From assembly GCA_965247915.1 (NCBI GenBank), contig OZ252048.1, forward strand, positions 2,604,001 through 2,668,000: a stretch of 64,000 bases of DNA, in the 5' to 3' direction. The position numbers and the translations under genes are program-made. How positions within the stretch are numbered: position 1 is the first letter of the stretch; each line of letters opens with the position of its first letter. The stretch comes from JAKZRT01 sp965247915 (GTDB lineage: Bacteria; Pseudomonadota; Alphaproteobacteria; Rhodobacterales; Rhodobacteraceae). Of this stretch, positions 34,051 to 41,935 are shown piece after piece. The notes under the pieces were generated by a model. The model searched no databases, had not been told where the DNA came from, and was given only the letters and a program-made list of their open reading frames with translations.

Positions 34051-34551
34051 GTGCTGGAGGACGACGCCCAATATTGCGGCGACGCTCCATCTGACATTCG
34101 GGCCCTTATCGCAGCGATAGAACGCTGGGACGGTTGGGACGTGGTTAATCTATACCGTCCCGCTCGCGCTTATTCGTCGGCGGTGATGGATTTTGGTGCG
34201 AAGCCCAACCAGCTTCGGTATGCGCCATATTTTCCGGCCACTACCACCGCGATCCTTTGGTCGCGACACGGTGCCGCAGACTTTATTTCCGCCGTAGACG
34301 AGATTTATGGGCCCACCGATCACATGCTTCGCGACTGGTGCGCCACGACCGGGCGCGGGTACGCCCTGCGCGCACCTCTGTTTCGCCCGTCGGGCGCAGA
34401 AAGCGTGATCACCCCAGCGACCACCGCGGGTGCGCCTGCTCACTACGCAATAAAGGCGAACACGCGACAATCCCTAGCTGAGTTGCGGCGCCAGATTTCG
34501 GCCTATGCTCGCGCCTTCAATCGGCGCAAAAGGCGCGGATCAAGCCCATGA
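34051..34551 (+). pseudogene. Family 25 glycosyltransferase, 3' part
   Basis: Continues the split GT25 gene: VLEDDAQYCGDAPSDIRALI (the acidic VLEDD donor-binding motif), then WDVVNLYRPARAYSS and ATTTAILWSRHGAADFI, ending in a Lys/Arg-rich tail. The GTG at 34051 is part of the interrupted frame, not a natural start. The end overlaps the next gene by 4 bp (ATGA), so both belonged to one polysaccharide operon. Confidence 0.85.
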
Positions 34552-35400
34552 CAGACATCCCAGCCCTTCGAAAATCCTTCGATGCGCTTGCTGCCGCCCT
34601 TCGTGACCACGTCGGGGATCGCCCGATCATATTCATGATTAATCCCGGCAATTGGGGTGACAGCCTAATCCGTGCGGGCGCCGAGAAGTTTCTGACCGAC
34701 TATAAGTTCCGGTTCACTATACAAAGCCACCGCGACATTCTGGGTAAACGCGCCACACTTAACGACGCCATAAAGAGCACGGGATCGGATCATCCGGCGA
34801 TGCTCTACAACGGCAGTGGGCTTTTTAGCGGCAAATATCGGGCTGCAGCCTCGATTGCCGAACTTGCCGCGCAATTCGAAGTCTCGGCCATTTTGCCCTC
34901 GAGCTATGCGTGGGATGTGCGCGACCAGGGCTTTCCCGATCACACATTGTTTTTCGCGCGCGACCGTTACGACAGCCTCAATAACCTGCCAGGGTCAATC
35001 TTTTGCCACGATATGGCTTTTTTTCTCAAACCCGACCCCGTTCCAATCGTACGCACCGCGGGCTATTTCTTTCGACGCGACCGCGAACGCCCTGAAGGCC
35101 AATACTTCCCCCCGTGGCAACCGTGATATTTCTGCAAGAGGCCGGGAACTGAGACCCGAGACCGAGCTTTTCGCCAAGGTGGGTGCCTTTCATACGGTTT
35201 ACAGCGACCGGCTGCATGTCGCGATCGCGGCGACATTGCTGGGCCGCAAAACTTATCTTTTCGCCAACGATTATTTCAAAATCCGCGCGATCTTCGCTTC
35301 GTCAATCGAACCGAATTTCCCCAACGCAAGTTTCGCCGCGCGCTTTGAAGTTCCAAAGGCTCAGCGCCAAGGCTGGTTGGGACGCCTCTTTGCAAGATAG
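34548..35400 (+). pseudogene. Polysaccharide pyruvyl transferase-family gene with frameshift in a C6 run
   Basis: The frame from 34548 (IIFMINPGNWGDSLIRAGAEKFL, the family's GN-x-GD motif) runs to 35126. At the six-C run 35108-35113 it would, with one C fewer, continue as RGNRDISARGREL...GAFHTVYSDRLHVAIAATLLGRKTYLFANDYFK to 35400, with the conserved SDRLH motif. The intact protein of about 283 aa would modify surface polysaccharide. It could be a pseudogene, an on/off switch by C-tract slippage, or a base-call error. Confidence 0.78.
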
Positions 35401-35404
35401 ATAA

Positions 35405-36061
35405 TCAGAACGGCTCTTTGGTCCGAAACCGCACCCCCTTCCCCCCGTCCGGATGGCGAAACCTCAGCACTTCGGCGTGCAGCATCAGGCGCGGATACGC
35501 CTGCGCGGCGCCGCTCGCATAGAACGGATCGCCCAGGATCGGATGGCCGATCGCATCCATGTGTACTCGCAACTGATGACTGCGCCCGGTTTTCGGCATC
35601 AGGCGCACCCGGGTCTCCCGGTCCCCTCGCCGCACAACAATCCAGTCCGTGATCGCCGCGCGACCGGTCTCGTGGTCGACCTTCTGGCGCGGCCGGTTGG
35701 GCCAGTCGACGATCAGCGGCAGATCAACGGTGCCGCTGTCCTCGGCCATCCGCCCCCAGACCCGCGCCACGTAGGTCTTCTTGACCCGCCGCTGTTCAAA
35801 CTGCAGCCCCAGGTGCCGCTGCGCGTGCGCACTCAGCGCGAAAACCATCACCCCCGAGGTGCCCCGGTCCAGCCGATGCACCAGCAGCGCCTCGGGGAAA
35901 ACCGCCTGCACCCGCGCCAGCAAACAGTCAGAAAGATGTGTACCACGCCCCGGCACCGACAACAGCCCCGGCGGCTTGGCCACCACTAAGACCTGGTGAT
36001 CGTCGTGCAGGATCTCGAGCGGATCCATCGGCGGGTGATAATCTGCGTCGGCTGCGGTCAT
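35405..36061 (-). CDS. RluA-family pseudouridine synthase
   Basis: A 218-aa pseudouridine synthase. The catalytic Asp is in LLVHRLDRGTSGVMVFA, and the family's KTYVARVWG and GRSHQLRVHMDAIGHPILGD motifs are present. No S4 domain, so it is like RluA, which modifies 23S rRNA and some tRNAs. Convergent with the polysaccharide genes, 4 bp apart. Confidence 0.93.
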   Translation of the reverse strand: MTAADADYHPPMDPLEILHDDHQVLVVAKPPGLLSVPGRGTHLSDCLLARVQAVFPEALLVHRLDRGTSGVMVFALSAHAQRHLGLQFEQRRVKKTYVARVWGRMAEDSGTVDLPLIVDWPNRPRQKVDHETGRAAITDWIVVRRGDRETRVRLMPKTGRSHQLRVHMDAIGHPILGDPFYASGAAQAYPRLMLHAEVLRFRHPDGGKGVRFRTKEPF

Positions 36062-36066
36062 AGTGT

Positions 36067-36149
36067 TTTCATTGTTTCACAAACACTTCGGGTGGTGAAT
36101 GGACCCGGACACGGGTCCGGGGCAAGAGGCGGGCAGCGCCCTCCTGCCC
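36067..36149 (+). repeat. Intergenic repeat, copy 3 (degenerate)
   Basis: TTTCATTGTTTCAC then ACTTCGGG matches the motif of copy 1. It is followed by one hairpin (GGACCC 36101-36106 / GGGTCC 36113-36118) and a second stem with the same AGC loop as copy 1 (AGGCGGGC/GCCCTCCT, one mismatch). Located between the RluA-family gene and the flavoprotein gene. Confidence 0.45.
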
Positions 36150-36153
36150 AATC

Positions 36154-38598
36154 TCAGGCGCGCACCCGCTCCGAATTCGGGTCGTACATCGGACGCAGGC
36201 TTGCCCCGGCCTTGACCCGCGCGCCGGCAACGTCGATCTCGTAGGCCGAGGCCAGCACCCCCTCGGCGCTTTCGCCCGCGCAGGGCACATATCCCATGCC
36301 AACCGCCCCGCCCAGGGTGTGACCGTAACTGCCCGAGCTCAGAAAGCCGACAATCGCGCCATCGCGCACAATCGGTTCGTTGTGATAGAGCATTGGTTCA
36401 GGATCGGTCAGCCGAAACTGAACCATTCGCCGCGCCAGCCCCTGGTCTCGTCTGCGCAGCACCGCGTCGCGGCCGATGAAATCCGGCTTCCCGGTCTTGA
36501 CCGCGAACCCAAGGCCGGCTTCCAGCACGTGATCCTCGCAGGTGATGTCATGGCCGAAGTGACGGAAGGCCTTTTCGATCCGGCAACTGTCCATCATGTG
36601 CATGCCGCACAGCTTCAACCCAACATCCGCCCCGGCTTCCCACAGCGTCTCGAACGCATGTCCGGCCATATCGGCGGACATATAAAGCTCCCACCCCAAC
36701 TCGCCCACGTAACTGACCCGGTGCGCCCGCGCCAGCCCCATGCCAAGCTCGATCTCGACCGCGGTGCCAAAAGGGTTGGCGTCGTTCGAGAAGTCGCCGG
36801 ACGAGAGTGCTTGCAAAAGCTGGCGCGCGTTCGGCCCCATCACCGCCAGCACGCCCTCGCCCGCCGTCACGTCGGTGATCACCGCGCGATGGTCCCCCAG
36901 ATGCCGCCGCAGCCAGGTTTCATCGGCCGGCCGCGTGGCGGCGGGGGTGACAATCAGATACGCGGTCTCGGCGAGCCGCGTGACCGTCACATCGGCCTCG
37001 ATCCCGGCGCGCGGGTTCAGAAACTGGGTATAGACGATCTTGCCCGAGGGCACTGACATATCAGCCCCGCAGACCTGGTTCAGAAACGCCTCGGCATCCG
37101 GGCCCTCGATGCGCAGCTTACCGAACGACGACATGTCGTACATGCCGACGCCTTTCCGCACCGCGCGGTGTTCCTCGGCCCAGTTTTCGAACCAGTTCTG
37201 GCGGCCCCAGCTATATTGGTATTCGCGCTCTTGCCCGTCGCGGGCAAACCAGTTGGCGCGTTCCCATCCGGCGATTTCGCCGAAGACCGCGCCCTCGGCC
37301 GCCAGGTGGGCATGAAACGGCGTCCGCCGCACCCCGCGCGCGGTGGCCTTTTGCCGGAACGGGAAGTGGTCGGCATAAAGCAGGCCAAGGGTTTCTTTGG
37401 AGCGTTCGAAAAGATAGGTCTTGTTGCCCTGAAAGGGCTGCATCCGGGCAATGTCGACATCGCTCAGATCGAAGGGTTTTTCGCCGCCGTCCATCCACTC
37501 AGCCAGCGCCATACCGGCCCCACCCGCCGACTGTATGCCGATCGAATTGAACCCGGCCGCGACCCAGACGTTGTCCATCTCAGGCGCCAGCCCCAAGTGA
37601 TAGGCGTCGTCGGGCGTGAAACTTTCCGGCCCGTTGAAAAACGTGTGAATTCCGGCGCTTGCCAGTATCGGCATGCGGTTGACCGCGGCCTCCAGGATCG
37701 GCTCGAAATGGTCGAAGTCCTCGGGCAGCTGGTCAAACTCGAAATCGGGCGGAATGCCGCCCATCCCCCAGGGCTTGGACTGCGGCTCGAACGCGCCCAA
37801 AAGCATCTTGCCCGCGTCTTCCTTGTAATACGCGCATTCGTCGGGAACCCGCAGCACCGGAAGCGCAGTCAGCCCCGCGATCGGCTCGGTCACGATATAA
37901 AAATGCTCGCACGCATGCAGCGGCACGTTAACCCCCGCCATGCGACCGACCTCGTGCCCCCACATGCCCGCGCAATTCACGATCATGTCGCAGGTGATAA
38001 GGCCAGTTTCGCCCTTCGCATCAGTCCAGTCGACGCCGGTGATGCGTTGCCCCGCCCGCGCCATCCCGGTCACGCGTACGCCCTCGAAAACCTTCGCACC
38101 GGCCTGCCGCGCCCCCTTGGCCAGCGCCAGCGCGATATTGGCCGGGTCACCCTGCCCGTCTTTGGGAACGAACACCGCCCCGGCGACGCCCTCGATATTC
38201 AGGTGCGGATATTTCTCCTGCACGATCTGCGGCGATATTTCTTCAACCTCGACCCCAAAGGCCCGCGCCATCGCGGCCTGCCGGTAAATCTCTTCGCGCC
38301 GCTCGCCCGTCAGTGCCACTGTGATCGACCCACAACGGCGAAAGCCCGTCGCCACCCCGGTCTCGGCTTCCAGATTGCCGTAAAGCTCTTGGCTGTATTT
38401 GGCGAGTTTGGTCATATTCGCCGTCGCCCGCAGCTGCGCGATCAGCCCCGCCGCGTGCCAGGTGGTGCCGCAGGTCAGGCGCTTGCGCTCCAAGAGCACG
38501 ACGTCTGACCAGCCCAGTTTGGCCAGATGATAGGCGACCGAACATCCGATAACGCCGCCGCCAATGATCACGACGCGGGCACTTTTGGGCACGTTCAC
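36154..38598 (-). CDS. Dimethylglycine/sarcosine dehydrogenase-like flavoprotein 1
   Basis: An 814-aa two-part enzyme. The N-terminal DAO-type FAD domain has VVIIGGGVIGCSVAYHLAKLGW and GTTWHAAGL, whose His is the covalent FAD site in the family. FAO-M and GcvT-type tetrahydrofolate domains fill the C-terminal half (YVGELGWELYMSADMA, MDSCRIEKAFRHFGHDI). It would demethylate an N-methylated glycine and pass the methyl carbon to tetrahydrofolate. Starts with GTG 38598, overlapping the upstream gene by 4 bp. Exact substrate unproven; a paralog lies at 41936-44380. Confidence 0.88.
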   Translation of the reverse strand: MNVPKSARVVIIGGGVIGCSVAYHLAKLGWSDVVLLERKRLTCGTTWHAAGLIAQLRATANMTKLAKYSQELYGNLEAETGVATGFRRCGSITVALTGERREEIYRQAAMARAFGVEVEEISPQIVQEKYPHLNIEGVAGAVFVPKDGQGDPANIALALAKGARQAGAKVFEGVRVTGMARAGQRITGVDWTDAKGETGLITCDMIVNCAGMWGHEVGRMAGVNVPLHACEHFYIVTEPIAGLTALPVLRVPDECAYYKEDAGKMLLGAFEPQSKPWGMGGIPPDFEFDQLPEDFDHFEPILEAAVNRMPILASAGIHTFFNGPESFTPDDAYHLGLAPEMDNVWVAAGFNSIGIQSAGGAGMALAEWMDGGEKPFDLSDVDIARMQPFQGNKTYLFERSKETLGLLYADHFPFRQKATARGVRRTPFHAHLAAEGAVFGEIAGWERANWFARDGQEREYQYSWGRQNWFENWAEEHRAVRKGVGMYDMSSFGKLRIEGPDAEAFLNQVCGADMSVPSGKIVYTQFLNPRAGIEADVTVTRLAETAYLIVTPAATRPADETWLRRHLGDHRAVITDVTAGEGVLAVMGPNARQLLQALSSGDFSNDANPFGTAVEIELGMGLARAHRVSYVGELGWELYMSADMAGHAFETLWEAGADVGLKLCGMHMMDSCRIEKAFRHFGHDITCEDHVLEAGLGFAVKTGKPDFIGRDAVLRRRDQGLARRMVQFRLTDPEPMLYHNEPIVRDGAIVGFLSSGSYGHTLGGAVGMGYVPCAGESAEGVLASAYEIDVAGARVKAGASLRPMYDPNSERVRA

Positions 38599-39053
38599 GG
38601 ATAAATCTCCGCATACTTCGCCTGGTAAAGCGCGATCATGTCGTCCTCGGTGGCGCCATCGTCGTAGGGCGGCGAGGTGACCGCCTTGACCTCGTCAACC
38701 GGCACTTTGACGATAACGTTGATCCGGTCGGCCAGATCGCCCCATACCGCGTGATAGCGCGGGATGAGATCGCCAAATTCCTCCGATCCGCGCCGCAGCA
38801 TGACCGCCTGCCCGCGCAGGCGGGCACCCTTGCGCTTGAAAACGTCGATAAAGTTGACTTCCAGTTCGGGCGCATGGGTCAGGTTGGCGATGGTACCAGG
38901 CGACCGGATTTCGCCAAATCCGATGGTCTCGTCATCCAGCACCAGAAACGTGCCCTTGGGCGAGACCCGAGGCCGCCCGCCGGCGCTGACCGTGGCCACA
39001 AACCCCAGCGAGAAATCGGCGATAAGTTCCTGAATTTTCTTTGGGATTTTCAT
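38595..39053 (-). CDS. Pyridoxamine 5'-phosphate oxidase-fold flavin-binding protein
   Basis: A 152-aa split-barrel FMN protein: MKIPKKIQELIADFSLGFVATVSAGGRPRVSPKGTF, then GEIRSPGTIANLTHAPELEVNFIDVFKRKGARLRG. The family includes pyridoxamine oxidases and F420/FMN reductases; most small members are uncharacterised. ATG 39053 was chosen; the open frame upstream lies in another gene. It touches the methyltransferase gene upstream (TAATG) and overlaps the flavoprotein gene downstream, so it is in the operon. Confidence 0.85.
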   Translation of the reverse strand: MKIPKKIQELIADFSLGFVATVSAGGRPRVSPKGTFLVLDDETIGFGEIRSPGTIANLTHAPELEVNFIDVFKRKGARLRGQAVMLRRGSEEFGDLIPRYHAVWGDLADRINVIVKVPVDEVKAVTSPPYDDGATEDDMIALYQAKYAEIYP

Positions 39054-39934
39054 TACACTCCTCCAAATCGCCGCGCCAGTTCGGCAATATGCGCGGGGCC
39101 GGTCTCGCAGCAGCCGCCGACGATGCTGGCCCCTTGCCCGACCCAACCTGCGGCGAAATCGGCGTAAAGCGCGGGCGTCATATCGGGCCGTGCCTCTAGC
39201 GCGTCGACGGTCGGCGCATCGTCCAGAAACGCCTTGGTGATCTGGCGAAAACCGTTGGCGTAAGCCCCGAAAGGCGGGCCAAGCCGCGCCAGCGTCTCCA
39301 GCGCGGCGGACATCGCCTCGGGGGCCGAGCAATTGGCCAGAACGGCAGCAGGCGCAAACCGGCTGACCAGGCCGGCCAGCGCCGACACCGGCTCGCCCGA
39401 TCGCAGGCGGCTGCCATCGTCGTCATCGACCGTGACCGCCAACCAGACCGGAACGCCCGCGTCGCGCGCGCCGGTCAACACGCCTTCGGCGTGCCGGACC
39501 GAGGCCACCGTTTCGGCGATCAGAAAGTCCGCGCGCGGGGCAATCAGCCCGGCCAGTTCGGCATAGATCGGCGCGGCCACGTCCACCGGCGAACAAATAT
39601 CTGGCCGATAGGACGCCATAAGCGGCCCCAGTGACCCCGCCACCCGGCCCGACCCGTATGCGTCGCGCGCCGCAACTGCCTCGTCCATGGCGCGCTCCAG
39701 CAGGCTCTCGAACTGATCCTCGTCGCCAAATCGTCGCAGCCGGTCCCGCAAAATCGCATAAGTGTTCGCCGTGGCGATCCCGGCACCGGCGATGAAATAA
39801 TCGGCATGTACCGACTGCACCAACCCCGGATGGTCAATCATCACTTGCGTCGACCACAGCGGCGTCGGCGCATCGCCCGAGCGCGCGACCAGTTCCTGCC
39901 CCATGCCGCCGTCAAGGATCGTGACGCCCTTCAT
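39053..39934 (-). CDS. Homocysteine S-methyltransferase family protein
   Basis: A 293-aa zinc methyltransferase. VTILDGGMGQELVARSG is at the N-terminus, a first Cys in VLANCSAPEAM and the zinc pair in IVGGCCETGPAHI. Family members move a methyl group from betaine, S-methylmethionine or a similar donor to homocysteine, giving methionine. Its place between dimethylglycine-dehydrogenase-like genes suggests a betaine-type donor, which would yield dimethylglycine. It is coupled to genes on both sides. Confidence 0.87.
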   Translation of the reverse strand: MKGVTILDGGMGQELVARSGDAPTPLWSTQVMIDHPGLVQSVHADYFIAGAGIATANTYAILRDRLRRFGDEDQFESLLERAMDEAVAARDAYGSGRVAGSLGPLMASYRPDICSPVDVAAPIYAELAGLIAPRADFLIAETVASVRHAEGVLTGARDAGVPVWLAVTVDDDDGSRLRSGEPVSALAGLVSRFAPAAVLANCSAPEAMSAALETLARLGPPFGAYANGFRQITKAFLDDAPTVDALEARPDMTPALYADFAAGWVGQGASIVGGCCETGPAHIAELARRFGGV

Positions 39935-41001
39935 GGGATCAGCACCAGTTTTCCGGGATACCGCTTGGAGGCGAAATCTTCCTGGGCGCGGGCGATTTGG
40001 GTCAGCGGATATGTTTTGGACACCAGCGGTCGCACCGTGCCCTGGTTGATCAGGCCCGCCAGACGGAAAAACACTTCCGGCGGCTGATAGGTGCACCCAA
40101 GTATCGCTATGTCGTTGAGGTAGATCGTGCGCAGATCGACCGTAACAATCGGCCCGGCAATTGCCCCCGAAACAGCGTAGCTCCCACCGGGTTTCAGGGC
40201 TTCGATCAACGCGCCCCAGCCATCGCCACCAACGACGTCGATCACGGCGTCGAAACGCCCGGCCTCGGGTGTTACATTGCGGCCGATCACATGACCGGCT
40301 CCGGCTTCGCGCACGGCTTCTGCCTTAGTTTCGCTGGCCATGCCGGTCACTTTCGCCCCCCGCAGGCTCGCCAACTGCACAGCCGCCAGACCAACGCCGC
40401 CTGATGCTCCGGTCACCAGTATCCGCTCGCCCTTCGCAACTCCCGCCTGCGTCAATAGGTTCTCTGCCGTGCCAAAAGCACAGGGCATCGCAGCGATTTT
40501 GGTATCCGACAAGGGCGAGGCGCTGACGTCGTAAAGGCGGTCGCCGGGAACCAGACAATATTCGGCAAATGCGCCGTCGTATTCCGAGCCGATCACCTCG
40601 ACGGCGACCGGATTATCGGGCGTCGGCACCGGCTGGTTGGTGGCGCAGGTCACGCGCGCGCCGACCGAAAGCCCACCGACGCCATCGCCGATGGCCACCA
40701 CGCGCCCGCAAAGATCGGCCCCTTGAATGCGCGGGAATTTCAGCGCTCCGGACCAGCCGCCGCTGTCGATCCCGCCGTCGCTGCCCGTGGCGTCGGTGGC
40801 CCCGGTCACGGTCTTGGAATACCAGCCGACGCGCGTATTGATGTCGGTGTTGTTCACCCCGGCGGCCAGAACCCTGACCAAAACCTGACCCGGCCCCGGA
40901 CGCGGCACCGGAATCGCGTCGTTCCAAACCAGCATTTCCGGCCCGCCGTGGCCGGTAAGCTGCACGCCGGACATCGTGCTTGGGATATTCCAACCGCTCA
41001 T
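39931..41001 (-). CDS. Zinc-type alcohol dehydrogenase family oxidoreductase
   Basis: A 356-aa medium-chain reductase. The GroES-like domain contains GPGQVLVRVLAAGVNNTDINTRVGWY and IQGADLCGRVVAIGDGV; the Rossmann domain has ILVTGASGGVGLAAVQLA. The usual catalytic zinc cysteine is replaced, so it is probably a quinone-oxidoreductase or enoyl-reductase-like member. An insert around TVTGATDATGSDGG is typical of a subgroup in marine Rhodobacterales. ATGA overlaps with neighbours on both sides put it in the operon; its substrate is unknown. Confidence 0.85.
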   Translation of the reverse strand: MSGWNIPSTMSGVQLTGHGGPEMLVWNDAIPVPRPGPGQVLVRVLAAGVNNTDINTRVGWYSKTVTGATDATGSDGGIDSGGWSGALKFPRIQGADLCGRVVAIGDGVGGLSVGARVTCATNQPVPTPDNPVAVEVIGSEYDGAFAEYCLVPGDRLYDVSASPLSDTKIAAMPCAFGTAENLLTQAGVAKGERILVTGASGGVGLAAVQLASLRGAKVTGMASETKAEAVREAGAGHVIGRNVTPEAGRFDAVIDVVGGDGWGALIEALKPGGSYAVSGAIAGPIVTVDLRTIYLNDIAILGCTYQPPEVFFRLAGLINQGTVRPLVSKTYPLTQIARAQEDFASKRYPGKLVLIP

Positions 41002-41908
41002 TTTGCGGCCTCGGCCCGGGTTTTTATGACGTGCAGAACCGACTTGTGAAAGTCTTGCAAAATGCGTTCGGCCCATGCGCCAAAATATATGTTCAGCGGG
41101 GTCGCGATATCTAACGTGGTTTGAAGCACTAAAAGCGTTCCACCGTCCGCAAGCGGTTCGAGCAAGTATTCGCCCTGACGAAACCGCGTAAACTGACTGT
41201 TCGGTGAAATATGCGGATCGACGGTGCGCAAGGCCGCCATATCATGGAAATCGAACCGCCAGGCGATTTTTCGCAGCGGGTTCATTTCGGTGACAATTTC
41301 GCGCAGCCTGACACCCTCGGCCCAGCGCAAGTGCCGGACGCCTTTCGTATAGGTGGCGCTCAGCGGCGCGGGTACACCCATCAGATTATGACTGAACGTC
41401 CAGGGCAATTCGTCGGCGCCAATAATGGGGATTGTCAGCGTATTGCTCCACACCCTGCCCGGCGATGCGGCTATGTCGATTTCGGTTCGGATCACCTGGG
41501 ATCGGGTTGGATAGGCAAGATTTGCGTCGACCAACGGCGCGACAAGAAGCAGCGCCAACAGCGAAAAGTTGAGCTGCCGGACCGCCCGTTTCGCCCGATA
41601 GCCAGCCAGATGCCGCAGGCCTGCATCACCAGAACAACCGGAAATCCGACGATCAGGCATACAGCGCTTTCGATGCCCGCCGCGCCAAGCCCGAATGCGA
41701 TTAGCACATCCAAGACCAACACAACGATCAAGACACGCCACCAGCTGTGCCTTAAGACCGGCGCGAATATCTGAAAGCCGAAAACGCCCTGTAAAAGACC
41801 GTAAACCGGCAGTGCGATATACATTGCCACCGCCATTTCGGCGGTCCAGAAAGCCTGAAAAACCGCGCCGTAGACCGCCGCCGAAACCAGCGCAAAAAAG
41901 CGCGGCAC
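40998..41908 (-). pseudogene. Membrane-anchored SRPBCC protein, frameshifted
   Basis: The first frame (GTG 41908) encodes about three membrane helices (VAMYIALPVYGLLQGVFGFQIF, VLIVVLVLDVLIAFGLGAAGI, VCLIVGFPVVLVMQACGIWLAIG). Near 41590 the frame shifts by one base. The second frame continues with another helix (LNFSLLALLLVAPLVDA) and an SRPBCC/polyketide-cyclase-like domain (IRTEIDIAASPGRVWSNTL to HVIKTRAEAAK). Joined, about 300 aa. Either a recent pseudogene or an error in a G-rich run. Overlaps the dehydrogenase start (ATGA). Confidence 0.75.
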
Positions 41909-41935
41909 GACCGGTCAACTGGCGCCAGGCGCCGC

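Noticed and set aside
37168..38508. 446-aa open frame on the plus strand
   Set aside because: Antisense shadow of the first flavoprotein gene, which has clear FAD and folate-domain motifs.
39931..41001. Calling this dehydrogenase a formaldehyde dehydrogenase to complete a one-carbon pathway
   Set aside because: It lacks the zinc ligand cysteines and other features of class III alcohol dehydrogenases.
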